A stretch of 64,000 bases of DNA from Brevundimonas sp. Leaf363 (GTDB lineage Bacteria > Pseudomonadota > Alphaproteobacteria > Caulobacterales > Caulobacteraceae), in the NCBI RefSeq assembly GCF_001424025.1, contig NZ_LMPZ01000002.1:1230702-1294701 (forward strand), in the 5' to 3' direction. The notes beneath the pieces were generated by a model. It made no database searches. It was not told the DNA's origin and saw only the letters and a list, made by a program, of their open reading frames with translations. The position numbers and the translations under genes are program-made. Below, piece after piece: positions 34,777-44,546 of the stretch (positions within the stretch are counted from its first letter, which is position 1; each line of letters opens with the position of its first letter).

Positions 34777-34778
34777 TC

Positions 34779-34961
34779 GTGTCCAACGATCTCGGTGAGG
34801 TCATCATCGAGCGCACGCGCAACGGCCCCTATCTCAAGGTTTCGGCCATCCATGTCGCCACCGGCAAGGAGGTCAGCGCCATGGGATCTGTGCACGGGCC
34901 CACTGCCGTGGAGCGGGTCGCTGTGGCCAAGCTGCGTCGCGCTCTGGGTCTGGCAAGCTGA
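34779..34961 (+). CDS. short conserved alphaproteobacterial protein (60 aa)
   Basis: A 60-residue protein starting at GTG two bases after the previous stop: SNDLGEVIIERTRNGPYLKV, then VATGKEVSAMGSVHGP and a basic helix VERVAVAKLRRALGLA. The pattern resembles a family of 60-residue proteins in alphaproteobacteria that I recall as DUF6898; this naming is tentative. The chosen start avoids a long antisense-like extension. It sits immediately upstream of the glyA promoter region. Confidence 0.7.
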   Translation: MSNDLGEVIIERTRNGPYLKVSAIHVATGKEVSAMGSVHGPTAVERVAVAKLRRALGLAS

Positions 34962-34975
34962 ACGACCACTAGATG

Positions 34976-35003
34976 TTGTGGTGGCACCCCGCCGGGACTA
35001 GAT
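34976..35003 (+). promoter_or_regulatory. candidate glyA promoter
   Basis: TTGTGG is followed after 16 bp by CTAGAT, 30 bp before the glyA GTG. The pair resembles the Caulobacter housekeeping-sigma pattern (TTGAC- and GCTAnA-like). By eye only. Confidence 0.4.
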
Positions 35004-35033
35004 AGGGCGCCTTCCGACCGACCGGGGACGCTC

Positions 35034-36317
35034 GTGACCGCCTACACCCACGCCGACTATTTTTCGCGCTCTCTTGCCGAGGCCGATCCGGATGTCTTCA
35101 ACGGCATCCAGGGCGAGCTGGGCCGCCAGAAGGAGCAGGTCGAACTGATCGCCTCCGAGAACATCGTCTCCAAGGCGGTGCTTGAGGCGCAAGGCTCGGT
35201 CCTGACGAACAAATACGCGGAAGGCTATCCTGGTCGCCGCTACTACGGCGGCTGCGAGTATGTCGACATCACCGAGGATCTGGCCCGCGAGCGCGCCAAG
35301 GAACTGTTCGGCGCGGCCTTCGCCAACGTGCAGCCGCACTCGGGCGCCCAAGCCAACCAGGCGGTCTTCTTCACCCTGCTGCAGCCTGGCGACACCTTCC
35401 TGGGCATGGACCTGGCGTGCGGCGGCCACCTGACCCACGGCTCGCCCGCCAACCAGTCGGGCAAGTGGTTCCGCCCCGTGACCTACAAGGTCACCGAAGA
35501 CACCCATCTGATCGACTACGACCACGTCGCCGAGATGGCCGAGCGTGAGAAGCCCAAGCTGATCCTGGCCGGCGCCAGCGCCTATAGCCGTCACATCGAC
35601 TTCAAGCGCTTCCGCGAGATCGCCGACAGCGTCGGCGCCTATCTGATGGTCGACATGGCCCACTATGCGGGCCTGATCGCCGGCGGCGCCTATCCGGACC
35701 CGGTGCCCCATGCCGACGTCGTCACCACCACGACGCACAAGACCCTGCGCGGCCCCCGCGGCGGCATGATTCTGTCGCGCGACGCCGACCTGGGCAAGAA
35801 GATCAACTCGGCGGTCTTCCCCGGCCTGCAGGGCGGCCCGTTGGAACACGTCATCGCCGCCAAGGCCGTGGCCTTCGGCGAGGCGCTCAAGCCCGAGTTC
35901 AAGCTCTACGCCCAGCAGGTCGTCAAGAACGCCCAGGCCCTCTCGGCCGTGCTGCTGGAACGCGGCCTGGCCATCGTCTCGGGCGGCACCGACAGCCACC
36001 TGATGCTGGTCGACCTGCGGCCCAAGGGCGTTACCGGCAAGGCCACCGAGCATGAGCTCGAGAAGGCGCTGATGACCTGCAACAAGAACGGCGTGCCGTT
36101 CGACACCGCGCCGTTCACCATCACCTCGGGCGTCCGCCTGGGCACTCCGGCCGGCACGACGCGGGGTTTCGGCGTCGGGGAGTTCCAGCAGATCGGTCAC
36201 TGGATCGCCGACGTCGTCTCGTCGATGAACGGCGGCGACGAGGCCGATCCGGCCGTGGTGGCCGAGGTCGCCGGTCAGGTGCGGGCGCTGACCGGCCGCT
36301 TCCCGATCTACGGATGA
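35034..36317 (+). CDS. glyA: serine hydroxymethyltransferase
   Basis: GlyA interconverts serine and glycine while charging tetrahydrofolate with a one-carbon unit. The 427-residue PLP enzyme has [40 protein letters not shown], the Schiff-base lysine in [15 protein letters not shown], and [17 protein letters not shown]. It starts at GTG. It heads a run through nrdR and the riboflavin genes and supplies glycine for HemA upstream. Confidence 0.97.
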   Translation: MTAYTHADYFSRSLAEADPDVFNGIQGELGRQKEQVELIASENIVSKAVLEAQGSVLTNKYAEGYPGRRYYGGCEYVDITEDLARERAKELFGAAFANVQPHSGAQANQAVFFTLLQPGDTFLGMDLACGGHLTHGSPANQSGKWFRPVTYKVTEDTHLIDYDHVAEMAEREKPKLILAGASAYSRHIDFKRFREIADSVGAYLMVDMAHYAGLIAGGAYPDPVPHADVVTTTTHKTLRGPRGGMILSRDADLGKKINSAVFPGLQGGPLEHVIAAKAVAFGEALKPEFKLYAQQVVKNAQALSAVLLERGLAIVSGGTDSHLMLVDLRPKGVTGKATEHELEKALMTCNKNGVPFDTAPFTITSGVRLGTPAGTTRGFGVGEFQQIGHWIADVVSSMNGGDEADPAVVAEVAGQVRALTGRFPIYG

Positions 36318-36324
36318 TGCGCCG

Positions 36325-36783
36325 ATGAAGTGCCCCTTCTGCGGCAACGCCGACACCCAGGTGAAGGATAGCCGGCCGTCGGACGACGGTTCGGCCATCC
36401 GTCGCCGTCGGTCGTGCCCGCAGTGTGCCGGGCGCTTCACCACTTTCGAGCGGGTGCAGCTGCGCGAGCTGGTCATCGTCAAGCGCAACGGCCGCCGCAC
36501 GCCCTTCGACCGCGACAAGCTGGAACGCTCGCTGAACGTCGCCCTGCGCAAACGTCCGGTGCAGGCCGAACAGGTCGAACAGCTGGTCAGCCGCATCACT
36601 CGCCAGCTGGAAAGCCAGGGCGAGACCGAAATCCCGTCCAGCGTCGTCGGCGACTTCATCATGAAGGCGCTGAAGTCGGTCGATGAGGTCGCCTACGTGC
36701 GCTACGCTTCGGTCTACAAGGACTTCCGCCACACCGGCGACTTCGCGCGCTTCCTCGGCGACGAGGGGCTGGACGAGGGCTGA
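36325..36783 (+). CDS. nrdR: transcriptional repressor NrdR
   Basis: NrdR represses ribonucleotide reductase genes through an ATP-cone that senses ATP/dATP. The 152-residue protein has a zinc ribbon with two pairs of cysteines ([16 protein letters not shown] and [13 protein letters not shown]) and an ATP-cone ([20 protein letters not shown]). It starts 7 bp after glyA, and its TGA overlaps the ribD ATG. The nrdR-rib-nusB neighbourhood is conserved in proteobacteria. Confidence 0.97.
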   Translation: MKCPFCGNADTQVKDSRPSDDGSAIRRRRSCPQCAGRFTTFERVQLRELVIVKRNGRRTPFDRDKLERSLNVALRKRPVQAEQVEQLVSRITRQLESQGETEIPSSVVGDFIMKALKSVDEVAYVRYASVYKDFRHTGDFARFLGDEGLDEG

Positions 36784-37520
36784 TGCGCCCGCGCGTCACC
36801 CTGAAGGTCGCGACCTCGCTCGACGGCCGGATCGCGACAGCGAGTGGCGAGAGCCAATGGATCACCGGCGAGGCGGCGCGGGCGCAAGGCCATCGGCTGC
36901 GGGCCGAGCACGCGGCCATTCTGGTCGGCGTTCAGACGGTGTTGGCGGATGATCCCGAACTGACGGTTCGTCTCCTCCCCGTCGGAGATGGGGAGGTGGC
37001 TCGGACTTTGGCCGAGACGGAGGGGCGATCCCACGCGCAACGCCTGCACAGCCCCTCCACCGCTTCGCGGTCCCCCTCCCCATCAGAGATGGGGAGGAAA
37101 GCGCAGCCCCTCCGCGTCGTTCTCGACAGCACCCTTCGAACTCCGCCCTCGGCCAAGATCGCGTCCGCCAACACCCTGATCTTCTGCACCGTGCCGCCGC
37201 GCCACATCGGCGCCGCCGAGGTCGCGCAGACGCGTACCGAATCCGGTCGTCCCGCCCCAGACGCCGTCCTGCACGAACTCGACCATCGCGGCGTCTCATC
37301 CGTCCTGATCGAGGGCGGCGGCCAGGTCGCGGCGTCCTTCCTCCGCGCCGGCCTCGTGGACCGCATCGAGTGGTTCCGCGCCCCGATCCTGCTGGGCGGG
37401 GAGGGGCGGCCGTGCGTCGCCGCGCTGGCCCTCGCCAGCCTTTCCGACGCCCCGCGCTTCCGGCGCCTTGCGGTCGAGCCCCTCGGTGACGACCTGTGGG
37501 AGCGTTACGAGAGGCTCTGA
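36783..37520 (+). CDS. ribD: riboflavin biosynthesis RibD, reductase domain only, with in-frame repeat insert
   Basis: RibD normally joins an N-terminal deaminase and a C-terminal reductase (about 360-380 aa). Here only the reductase remains, 245 residues: VTLKVATSLDGRIATASGES, WITGEAARAQGHRLRAEHAA, LVGVQTVLADDPELTVR, then after an interruption PLRVVLDSTLRTP, VSSVLIEGGGQVAASFL and APILLGGEG. Residues about 64-106 (LLPVGDGEVA to SEMGRK) are encoded by a family C palindromic repeat also found at 44547 and have no place in the family. The insert preserves the frame. No HAE/zinc-cysteine deaminase motif is present, so that step must be encoded elsewhere. Confidence 0.88.
   Translation: MRPRVTLKVATSLDGRIATASGESQWITGEAARAQGHRLRAEHAAILVGVQTVLADDPELTVRLLPVGDGEVARTLAETEGRSHAQRLHSPSTASRSPSPSEMGRKAQPLRVVLDSTLRTPPSAKIASANTLIFCTVPPRHIGAAEVAQTRTESGRPAPDAVLHELDHRGVSSVLIEGGGQVAASFLRAGLVDRIEWFRAPILLGGEGRPCVAALALASLSDAPRFRRLAVEPLGDDLWERYERL
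36973..37099 (-). repeat. palindromic repeat element family C, copy 1 (inside ribD)
   Basis: About 127 bp bounded by TCCTCCCC/GGGGAGGA-type hairpin ends, lying wholly inside the ribD reading frame. Its reverse complement matches the intergenic element at 44547-44668 along most of its length, including GGTGGAGGGGC, ATCGCCCCTCCGTC and both terminal hairpins. It adds about 43 codons without a stop. Confidence 0.85.
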
Positions 37521-38113
37521 TGTTCACGGGTATTGTCACCGATATTGGACGGGTGCGATCGGTCGCCGAGACCAACCGCGACCGGCGCTATGAAATCCAG
37601 ACCGCCTGGGACACGTCCGGCCTCGATCTGGGCGCCTCGGTCAGCCATGCGGGCGTCTGCCTGACCGTCACCGAGACCGGCCCCGGCTGGTTCGCGGTCG
37701 AGGTCTCGGGCGAGACCCTGTCGAAGACAACCCTGGGCGCGTGGAAGGCCGGCGACGGCGTCAATCTGGAGCGGGCGGCGAAGCTGGGCGACGAGATGGG
37801 CGGCCATGTCGTTTCGGGCCATGTCGACGGCCTGGGGCGCATCGTGTCCATCACGCCCGAGGGCGGCTCCCACCGCATCGCGGTCGAGGCCCCGGCGCCC
37901 CTGCACCGCTACATCGCCGCCAAGGGCTCGATAACGGTGGACGGCGTGTCCCTGACGGTGAACACGGTCGAGGGCCGTGTCTTCGGCCTGAACATCATCC
38001 CTCACACCTGGGATCACACCACGCTCGGCCGCCTGAAAGTCGGTGATCCGGTCAATCTGGAGATCGACATGCTGGCGCGATACCTCGCGCGGTGGCAGGA
38101 GACCGCGTCATGA
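37520..38113 (+). CDS. ribE: riboflavin synthase
   Basis: Riboflavin synthase (the RibC/RibE type) dismutates two lumazine molecules into riboflavin. The 197-residue protein shows the duplicated barrel: FTGIVTDIGRVRSV in the first half, ASVSHAGVCLTVTE, GGHVVSGHVDGLG linking, then GSITVDGVSLTVNTVEG and IPHTWDHTTLG in the second. It overlaps the ribD stop by one base and the ribBA start by four, so the rib genes form one coupled operon. Confidence 0.95.
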   Translation: MFTGIVTDIGRVRSVAETNRDRRYEIQTAWDTSGLDLGASVSHAGVCLTVTETGPGWFAVEVSGETLSKTTLGAWKAGDGVNLERAAKLGDEMGGHVVSGHVDGLGRIVSITPEGGSHRIAVEAPAPLHRYIAAKGSITVDGVSLTVNTVEGRVFGLNIIPHTWDHTTLGRLKVGDPVNLEIDMLARYLARWQETAS

Positions 38114-39246
38114 CCGTCGCCGCCTACAGCCTGGACAGCCCGATCAGCCCGATCGAGGACATCGTCGAGGACGCCCGCAACGGGCGACCCTACATCCTGA
38201 TCGACGCCGAGGACCGGGAGAACGAGGGGGACATCATCATCCCCGCCCAGTTCGCCACGCCCGACCAGATCAACTTCATGGCTCGCTATGCGCGCGGCCT
38301 GATCTGCCTGGCCATGACGTCGGAGCGCGCGCGCCAGCTGCGCCTGCCGCCCATGGCGGTGGAAAACCGCACCAGCATGGCCACGGCTTTCACCGTCTCC
38401 ATCGAGGCGCGCGAGGGCGTCACCACGGGCATCAGCGCCGCGGACCGCGCTCGCACGGTTCAGGTCGCCGTCGATCCGTCGAAGGGCGCGGACGACATCG
38501 TCTCGCCCGGTCACGTCTTTCCGCTGGTCGCGCGCGACGGCGGCGTCCTTGTCCGTACCGGCCACACCGAGGCGGCCGTCGACATCAGCCGCATGGCCGG
38601 CCTGACGCCCGCCGGTGTGATCTGCGAGATCATGAACGACGACGGCACCATGGCGCGCCTGCCGGACCTGGTCGGCTTCGCCCAGAAGCACGGCGTCAAG
38701 ATCGGCACCATCGCCGATCTGATCGCCTATCGCCGCCGCACCGAACGCTTCGTCGAGCGCATTCTGGAGACGCCGTTCGACACCGTCCACGGCGAGGGCT
38801 TCAACCTGAAGCTCTACCGCAACACCATCGAGGGCGCCGAGCACGTCGCCCTGGTGAAGGGGCGGATCGAGGCGGGCCGCCCGACGCTGGTGCGGATGCA
38901 CCAGATCGACTTCGCCGCCGACGTCCTGGGTCACGCCGAGGCGCGCCAGTCCTTCGTACCGCGTGCGCTGAAGGCGCTGGAGGCGTTCGACGGGCCCGGC
39001 GTGGCGGTCTTCCTGCGCGACCCTGCGCACAGCCTGATCGAGCGGCTGGCGGGCGGCGATCGCCCCGCCGCCTCGGCCGACCGCGCCCTGAAGGCCTACG
39101 GTGTGGGCGCTCAGATCCTGCTGGATCTCGGCGTCCGCGACATGATCGTCATGAGCTCCACGCGGCCGGAGCCGACGGCGCTGGAAGGCTATGACCTGCG
39201 CATCGTCGGCTGGCGTGACATGGACGGAGAAGACCCATCCCTTTGA
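38110..39246 (+). CDS. ribBA: 3,4-dihydroxy-2-butanone-4-phosphate synthase fused to degenerate GTP cyclohydrolase II (RibBA/RibBX-type)
   Basis: The N-terminal domain (about 1-205) is an intact dihydroxybutanone phosphate synthase: [40 protein letters not shown]. The C-terminal domain (about 210-378) has the cyclohydrolase II fold, but its zinc site is gone. Where active enzymes have SECxxGDxxxSxRCDCG, this one reads [19 protein letters not shown] (about 264-282), with no cysteine. It therefore probably lacks cyclohydrolase activity, as described for alphaproteobacterial RibBX proteins. It overlaps ribE (ATGA) and ribH (TTGA). Confidence 0.92.
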   Translation: MTVAAYSLDSPISPIEDIVEDARNGRPYILIDAEDRENEGDIIIPAQFATPDQINFMARYARGLICLAMTSERARQLRLPPMAVENRTSMATAFTVSIEAREGVTTGISAADRARTVQVAVDPSKGADDIVSPGHVFPLVARDGGVLVRTGHTEAAVDISRMAGLTPAGVICEIMNDDGTMARLPDLVGFAQKHGVKIGTIADLIAYRRRTERFVERILETPFDTVHGEGFNLKLYRNTIEGAEHVALVKGRIEAGRPTLVRMHQIDFAADVLGHAEARQSFVPRALKALEAFDGPGVAVFLRDPAHSLIERLAGGDRPAASADRALKAYGVGAQILLDLGVRDMIVMSSTRPEPTALEGYDLRIVGWRDMDGEDPSL

Positions 39247-39704
39247 CCGATCAAACGCGCGTCCTCGTCGTCGAGGCGCGGTTCTATGACGACCTGGCCG
39301 ACGCCCTGCTGGAAGGCGCGAAAGAGACGCTGCGTGCGCAGAACGTGGCGTTCGACGTGGTGACGGTGCCGGGCGCGCTGGAGATTCCGCCCGCCATCGC
39401 CCTGGCCGAGGAAGCCGGCCGCTATCCGACCGCGCCGCGCTACGACGGCTATGTCGCGCTGGGCACGGTGATCCGGGGCGAGACCTATCATTTCGAGATC
39501 GTCGCGGATCAGTCCGCCGCCGGCATCATGCGTCTGGGCCTGAACGGCCTGTGCATCGGCAACGGCATCCTGACGACCGAAGACGACGATCAGGCCTGGA
39601 CCCGTGCGCGGCTCAGCGAGGGCGACAAGGGCGGCGGCGCAGCGCGTGCATGCCTGGAGCTCATTGCGCTGCGGCGCCGGTTGCGGGTAGGCCTCGGCGG
39701 ATGA
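39243..39704 (+). CDS. ribH: 6,7-dimethyl-8-ribityllumazine synthase
   Basis: RibH condenses the RibB product with the ribitylamino-pyrimidinedione to form lumazine, the RibE substrate. The 153-residue protein shows [56 protein letters not shown] and [16 protein letters not shown]. The start is a TTG overlapping the ribBA stop; the stop overlaps nusB. Position in the rib operon confirms the role. Confidence 0.95.
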   Translation: MTDQTRVLVVEARFYDDLADALLEGAKETLRAQNVAFDVVTVPGALEIPPAIALAEEAGRYPTAPRYDGYVALGTVIRGETYHFEIVADQSAAGIMRLGLNGLCIGNGILTTEDDDQAWTRARLSEGDKGGGAARACLELIALRRRLRVGLGG

Positions 39705-40225
39705 CCGAACCGAACAGCGTCGCGGCCGTGATGGCCCAACTGGCGGAGGCGCAGGCCGCCCGCGCCGAACCCAGCCTGACCTCGCGCCAGCGCCGCGCGC
39801 GCACGATCGCGCGCCTGGCGGCCGTCCAGGCCCTCTATCAGATGGAGCTGGCCGGCGAGGGCGTCGAGACCGTCATCACCGAGTTCCAGACCCATCGCTT
39901 CGACGCCGACATCGAGGGCGAGGCCCTGGCCGAGGCGGACGAGGATTACTTCGGCGAGATCGTGCGCGGCGTCATCACCAGCCAGCGCGCCATCGACACT
40001 GCCGTCACCAAGCGCCTGGCCTCGGGCTGGCGGCTGGAGCGCCTCGACGCCACGCTGCGCGCCCTGCTGCGCTGTGGCGCGTGGGAGCTGATGGAACAGC
40101 CGGCCACGCCGAAGGAAGTGGTGCTGGACGAATACGTCGAACTGGCCAAGGCCTTCTTCGATGAAGCCGAGGCGCGCTTCGTCAACGCCGCGCTGGACGG
40201 GGTCGCACGCGACGCGCGAGGCTGA
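39701..40225 (+). CDS. nusB: transcription antitermination factor NusB
   Basis: NusB binds boxA RNA with S10 to support antitermination of rRNA operons. The 174-residue helical protein carries [37 protein letters not shown] and the conserved C-terminal [19 protein letters not shown] followed by [12 protein letters not shown]. An N-terminal extension of about 25 residues precedes the core. The ribH-nusB-thiL order is widespread in proteobacteria. Confidence 0.95.
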   Translation: MTEPNSVAAVMAQLAEAQAARAEPSLTSRQRRARTIARLAAVQALYQMELAGEGVETVITEFQTHRFDADIEGEALAEADEDYFGEIVRGVITSQRAIDTAVTKRLASGWRLERLDATLRALLRCGAWELMEQPATPKEVVLDEYVELAKAFFDEAEARFVNAALDGVARDARG

Positions 40226-40231
40226 TCCGGC

Positions 40232-41212
40232 GTGGCTGAGCCGGCCGGCGAGTTCGAAACCATCGACAGCCTGCTGAAGCCGCTGGCACATGCCGAGTGG
40301 GCGAGGGGGCTGGCTGACGACGTCGCCGTCATCACGCCGCGCCCTGGCTTCGAACTGGTCGTCACCAAGGACACGATCGTCGAGGGCGTCCACTTTCTGC
40401 CCGACGACCCGTGGGACACGGTCGCCCAGAAGCTGCTGCGCGTAAACCTGTCGGACCTGGCCGCCAAGGGCGCCGAGCCGTTCGGCTATCTGATGAGCTG
40501 CGCCTGGTCCGGCCGCTGCGGCTGGGTCGAGCGGCAGGCGTTCGCGCAAGGTCTCGCGGTCGATCAGGCCGCGTTCGGCGTTCGCCTGCTGGGCGGCGAC
40601 ACGGTCGCCACGCCCGGTCCCGCGACCTTCTCCGCCACCCTGATGGGCTGGGCCAAAGGGCGCGTGCCCGCCCGCTCCGGCGCGCAAGCGGGAGACGCCG
40701 TCTTCGTCACCGGCCACATCGGGGACGGATGGCTGGGGCTGCAGGCGGCGCGCGGCCTGCTGGATCTGGAGGCCGACCGCATCGCCACCCTGGTCGAGCA
40801 CTATCGCCGCCCCATGCCTCGCCTGGACTTCGCCTCGGTCGTCGCCCAGTTCGCCAGCGCCAGCCTGGATGTCTCCGACGGTCTGATCGCCGATGTCGGC
40901 CACATCGCCGCCGCCAGCGGCAAGGGCGTCGAGCTCAATCTCGACGTCCTGCCTCTGTCCGGCGCGGGCCAGGCCTGGTTCGACACGCGCGTGGACGACG
41001 CCGCCGCCCTGATCGCCCTGGCCACCGGCGGCGACGACTACGAGATCGCTTTCACCGCCGCCCCCAAGCACGAGGACGCCCTGCGCCGCGAGGCCGAGCG
41101 CCGCCACCTGCGCCTGACCCGCATCGGCGAGGTCCGCACCGGGGCCGGCCTGACCATCACTCACGCCGGCCGCGCCCTGACGCCACTCAAGGGCGGATGG
41201 ACGCACGACTGA
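40232..41212 (+). CDS. thiL: thiamine-monophosphate kinase
   Basis: ThiL phosphorylates thiamine monophosphate to the active diphosphate. The 326-residue protein shows DDVAVITPRPGFELVVTKDT, VEGVHFLPDDPWD, KLLRVNLSDLAAKGAEPFGY, the glycine-rich GDTVATPGPATFSATLMG, and SLDVSDGLIADVGHIAAAS. It starts at GTG, 6 bp after nusB, with the normal ATP-binding layout of the PurM/ThiL superfamily. Confidence 0.95.
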   Translation: MAEPAGEFETIDSLLKPLAHAEWARGLADDVAVITPRPGFELVVTKDTIVEGVHFLPDDPWDTVAQKLLRVNLSDLAAKGAEPFGYLMSCAWSGRCGWVERQAFAQGLAVDQAAFGVRLLGGDTVATPGPATFSATLMGWAKGRVPARSGAQAGDAVFVTGHIGDGWLGLQAARGLLDLEADRIATLVEHYRRPMPRLDFASVVAQFASASLDVSDGLIADVGHIAAASGKGVELNLDVLPLSGAGQAWFDTRVDDAAALIALATGGDDYEIAFTAAPKHEDALRREAERRHLRLTRIGEVRTGAGLTITHAGRALTPLKGGWTHD

Positions 41213-41256
41213 TCCAAAGCAACGGAATCTCAACCGCACAGCCTCATCCTGCGGTC

Positions 41257-41685
41257 ATGAACCGTCGCAAGCTCTTCGCCTTCGCCGCTGTCGCCGCCGC
41301 CGGGGCGGCCACGCCCGCGCTCGCCAGTGGCGGAGGCGGCGGTCAGGCCGAGGCGCCCGCGCTGAACATCGCCGGCGTCGGTCTGCCGGTCATCGACGGC
41401 GGCCGCCTGCGCAACTACGTCTTCGTCTCGCTGCGTCTGCACCTGGGCGCCGGCAAGACGCCTCAGGACATGCGGGACAAGGAACCCTTCCTGCGCGACG
41501 CCCTGGTCCGCGCCGCTCACCGCACGCCCTTCACCGTGCCCGGCAGCTGGACCCAGCTGAGCCCGCAGGCCCTGTCGGCCAGCCTGATCCAGTCGGCCAA
41601 CACCATCGCCGGCCGCGGCTCGGTCGCGCGCGTCGAGATCATCACCCAGAGCCCCCGCCGCCAGGTCCAGCCCCCGCGCGCCTGA
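41257..41685 (+). CDS. exported protein of unknown function (142 aa)
   Basis: The N-terminus MNRRKLFAFAAVAAAGAATP is a signal peptide with a twin-arginine-like start (NRRKLF). A Gly-rich stretch (SGGGGGQAEAP) follows the likely cleavage site after ALA. The mature part contains LRNYVFVSLRLHLGAG, FLRDALVRAAHRTPFTVPGS and VARVEIITQSPRRQ. This layout vaguely recalls FliL-like membrane-associated proteins but is too weak to name. The gene is 45 bp downstream of thiL. Confidence 0.7.
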   Translation: MNRRKLFAFAAVAAAGAATPALASGGGGGQAEAPALNIAGVGLPVIDGGRLRNYVFVSLRLHLGAGKTPQDMRDKEPFLRDALVRAAHRTPFTVPGSWTQLSPQALSASLIQSANTIAGRGSVARVEIITQSPRRQVQPPRA

Positions 41686-41726
41686 CGCTGCTTTTCATCT
41701 GCAATCCGGCTAAGTTTGGTCGCGTG

Positions 41727-42218
41727 ATGTCCTTGCCAGAGAAGCGCCTCATGTCGACGGAAAGGCGCACGCTGGCGACCTTCTCGGTCGTGAAGCTGCT
41801 GGTAATCATCTTATTCTTCGCTGGAGTGTCTGCGGCGCTGCTCGCTCTGCGCGACGTTCCCTACCAAGGCCGCCGATACTCAGCTCAGTCGGCTGCGACG
41901 ATCATCAACCTGCTGCTGTTCGTTATTGCGATTTACGCCCCGATTCTGATCACCAAGTTGCTGTTTGCCGTGAGGCGGCAGTCGGCTGTTTTCGTGGAGG
42001 ACGGAATCCTCCGTGCCTTCCCGTGGGGTGTCCGGGCCACGCCATTGGCAGACATCGCCTCTGTTCACGATGAGCAAACCAACGTCTGGACCGGCAATGT
42101 CGTGATTGTTTTGAGGGATGGTCGGAGGATGCAATTCGCGACGCGCGAGTATGCGATCCAGGCCGACGATCTGGCTCGCGACATCAATGTGACCCTGTCC
42201 GCTCCCACCCAGCTCTAG
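41727..42218 (+). CDS. membrane protein of unknown function, two transmembrane segments
   Basis: A 163-residue protein with two hydrophobic helices (VVKLLVIILFFAGVSAALLAL and IINLLLFVIAIYAPILITKL), then a soluble C-terminal domain including ILRAFPWGVRATPLADIASV and VVIVLRDGRRMQFATREYAI. The soluble part has the beta-rich look of bacterial PH-like domains; this is a guess. The region is noticeably less GC-rich than the neighbours. Starts at 41727, with a GTG three bases earlier or a methionine nine residues later as alternatives. Confidence 0.7.
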   Translation: MSLPEKRLMSTERRTLATFSVVKLLVIILFFAGVSAALLALRDVPYQGRRYSAQSAATIINLLLFVIAIYAPILITKLLFAVRRQSAVFVEDGILRAFPWGVRATPLADIASVHDEQTNVWTGNVVIVLRDGRRMQFATREYAIQADDLARDINVTLSAPTQL

Positions 42219-42386
42219 CGGAACGCTGTTGCGCGTCATCGCGGCTTGCGGCACGGTCCCCCGGCATTCCCCGAGACGCGACTTTGCGTCTGATGCGTAC
42301 GGGGGGGACCGGAAGGCGGAAGAGGTCGCAAAGGCCCGCCGCGCCAAGGGGCCGTGCGCTTAACTGCACAAGGGCTTGGAAACGCC

Positions 42387-44534
42387 ATGAACAATTATCT
42401 GACGCTGGCCTTCGCGGCCGGCGTTCTGGGCGTGCTTTACGGCGCGGTCCAGACAGCGGGGCTTTTGAAAGCCTCCACCGGCAACGACAAGATGCGAGAG
42501 ATCGCGGCCGCCATTCAGGAAGGGGCCTCGGCCTACCTGCGGCGGCAGTACACCACCATCGGCATCGTCGGGATCGTCATCCTGGTCGCCGCCTACTTCC
42601 TGATCGGCCCGTACGCGGCGATCGGCTTCCTGATCGGCGCGGTGCTCTCGGGCGCGGCCGGTTACGCTGGTATGCTGATCTCGGTGCGCGCCAACGTGCG
42701 GACGGCGCAAGCCGCGTCCGAAAGCCTGTCGAAGGGTCTGAACCTCGCGTTCAAGTCGGGCGCCATCACCGGCATGTTCGTGGCCGGCGGCGCGCTTCTG
42801 GGCGTGGCGGGGTACTACATCGTGCTGACCCAGCACCTGGGTCTGGAGCCGACCAGCCGCGAGGTCGTGGACGGCCTGGTGGCCCTCGGCTTCGGCGCGT
42901 CGCTGATCTCGATCTTCGCCCGTCTGGGCGGCGGCATCTTCACCAAGGGCGCGGACGTCGGCGGCGACATGGTCGGCAAGGTCGAGGCCGGCATTCCCGA
43001 GGATGACCCCCGTAACGCTGCGACCATCGCCGACAACGTGGGCGACAACGTCGGCGACTGCGCCGGCATGGCCGCCGACCTGTTCGAGACCTATGCGGTG
43101 ACGACCGTGGCGACCATGGTCCTGGCGGCCATCTTCTTCCGCGGCCAGCCCTATGTGGACGTGATGATGGCCCTGCCGCTGGCCATCTGCGGCGTCTGCA
43201 TCGTCACCTCGATCATCGGCAGCTTCTTCGTCCGCCTGGGCAAGAGCCAGAACATCATGGGCGCCCTCTATCAGGGGCTGATCGTCACCGGAGTCCTGTC
43301 CATCGGCGCGGTCTGGTGGATCATCAACACCATGGTCACCGGCCCCGTCGAAACGGTCGGCGGCCTGCTGATCGCCCCGATGAGCCTGTTCTGGTCGGGC
43401 ATGGTCGGCCTGGCGGTTACCGCCGCCATCGTCGTGATCACCGAATACTACACCGGTTCGAACTTCCGCCCGGTGCGCTCGGTGGCCAACGCCTCGGTCT
43501 CGGGTCATGGCACCAATGTGATCCAGGGCTTGGCCGTCTCGCTGGAATCGACCGCCCTGCCGGCGCTGACCATCATCGTCGGCATCGTCGCCTCGTATCA
43601 GCTGGCGGGCCTGTTCGGCATCGCCATCGCCACCACGACCATGCTGGGCGTGGCGGGCATGATCGTGGCGCTGGACGCCTTCGGTCCGGTCACCGACAAC
43701 GCCGGCGGCATCGCCGAGATGGCGGGTCTGCCCAGCGACGTTCGTCACTCGACGGACGCCCTGGACGCCGTCGGCAACACCACCAAGGCCGTGACCAAGG
43801 GGTATGCCATCGGTTCGGCCGGCCTCGGCGCCCTGGTGCTGTTCGCCGCCTACACGTCGGACCTGCAGTATTTCGCGGCCAATCCGGCGGACTATCCGTT
43901 CTTCGCAGGCCTGGGTCAGATCGCCTTCGACCTGACCAACCCCTACGTCGTCGTCGGCTTGCTGTTCGGGGGGCTGCTGCCCTTCCTGTTCGGCGGCATG
44001 TCGATGATGGCCGTGGGCCGCGCCGCCGAGGCCGTCGTGGCTGAGGTCCGTCGCCAGTTCCGCGAGAACCCGGGCATCATGACCTATGAGGTCAAGCCCG
44101 AGTACGGCCGGGCCGTCGACATCCTGACCAAGGCGGCGATCCGCGAGATGATCGTGCCTAGCTTGCTTCCGGTCCTGTCGCCGATCGTCCTGTTCGTCGC
44201 GGTGCTGTTCATCTCGGACAAGGCCAACGCCTTCGCCGCCCTGGGCGCCATGCTCATGGGGGTGATCGTCACCGGCCTGTTCGTCGCCATCTCGATGACG
44301 TCGGGCGGCGGCGCCTGGGACAACGCCAAGAAGGTCATTGAAGAGGGCTTCACCGACAAGAACGGCGTCGTCCACGGCAAGGGCTCCGAGGCGCACAAGG
44401 CCGCCGTCACCGGCGACACCGTGGGCGATCCCTACAAGGACACCTCTGGTCCCGCCGTGAACCCGATGATCAAGATCACCAACATCGTGGCGCTGCTGCT
44501 GCTGGCGGTGCTCGCGAGCGGGAAGATCGGGTAG
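42387..44534 (+). CDS. hppA: membrane-bound proton-translocating pyrophosphatase (K+-independent type)
   Basis: HppA couples pyrophosphate hydrolysis to proton pumping across the inner membrane. The 715-residue, many-helix protein has the catalytic loops [54 protein letters not shown], and the C-terminal [10 protein letters not shown] and [15 protein letters not shown]. In [15 protein letters not shown] a lysine stands where K+-dependent enzymes have alanine, which marks the K+-independent subfamily. The start at MNNYLTLAF is preceded by a family-atypical extension in the longer frame. Transcription ends at the hairpin at 44675. Confidence 0.96.
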   Translation: MNNYLTLAFAAGVLGVLYGAVQTAGLLKASTGNDKMREIAAAIQEGASAYLRRQYTTIGIVGIVILVAAYFLIGPYAAIGFLIGAVLSGAAGYAGMLISVRANVRTAQAASESLSKGLNLAFKSGAITGMFVAGGALLGVAGYYIVLTQHLGLEPTSREVVDGLVALGFGASLISIFARLGGGIFTKGADVGGDMVGKVEAGIPEDDPRNAATIADNVGDNVGDCAGMAADLFETYAVTTVATMVLAAIFFRGQPYVDVMMALPLAICGVCIVTSIIGSFFVRLGKSQNIMGALYQGLIVTGVLSIGAVWWIINTMVTGPVETVGGLLIAPMSLFWSGMVGLAVTAAIVVITEYYTGSNFRPVRSVANASVSGHGTNVIQGLAVSLESTALPALTIIVGIVASYQLAGLFGIAIATTTMLGVAGMIVALDAFGPVTDNAGGIAEMAGLPSDVRHSTDALDAVGNTTKAVTKGYAIGSAGLGALVLFAAYTSDLQYFAANPADYPFFAGLGQIAFDLTNPYVVVGLLFGGLLPFLFGGMSMMAVGRAAEAVVAEVRRQFRENPGIMTYEVKPEYGRAVDILTKAAIREMIVPSLLPVLSPIVLFVAVLFISDKANAFAALGAMLMGVIVTGLFVAISMTSGGGAWDNAKKVIEEGFTDKNGVVHGKGSEAHKAAVTGDTVGDPYKDTSGPAVNPMIKITNIVALLLLAVLASGKIG

Positions 44535-44546
44535 GGCGAGTATCTT

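Noticed and set aside
37480..37540. FMN riboswitch before the riboflavin genes
   Set aside because: The rib genes overlap each other and nrdR; there is no leader long enough, and no RFN-type conserved stems are visible.
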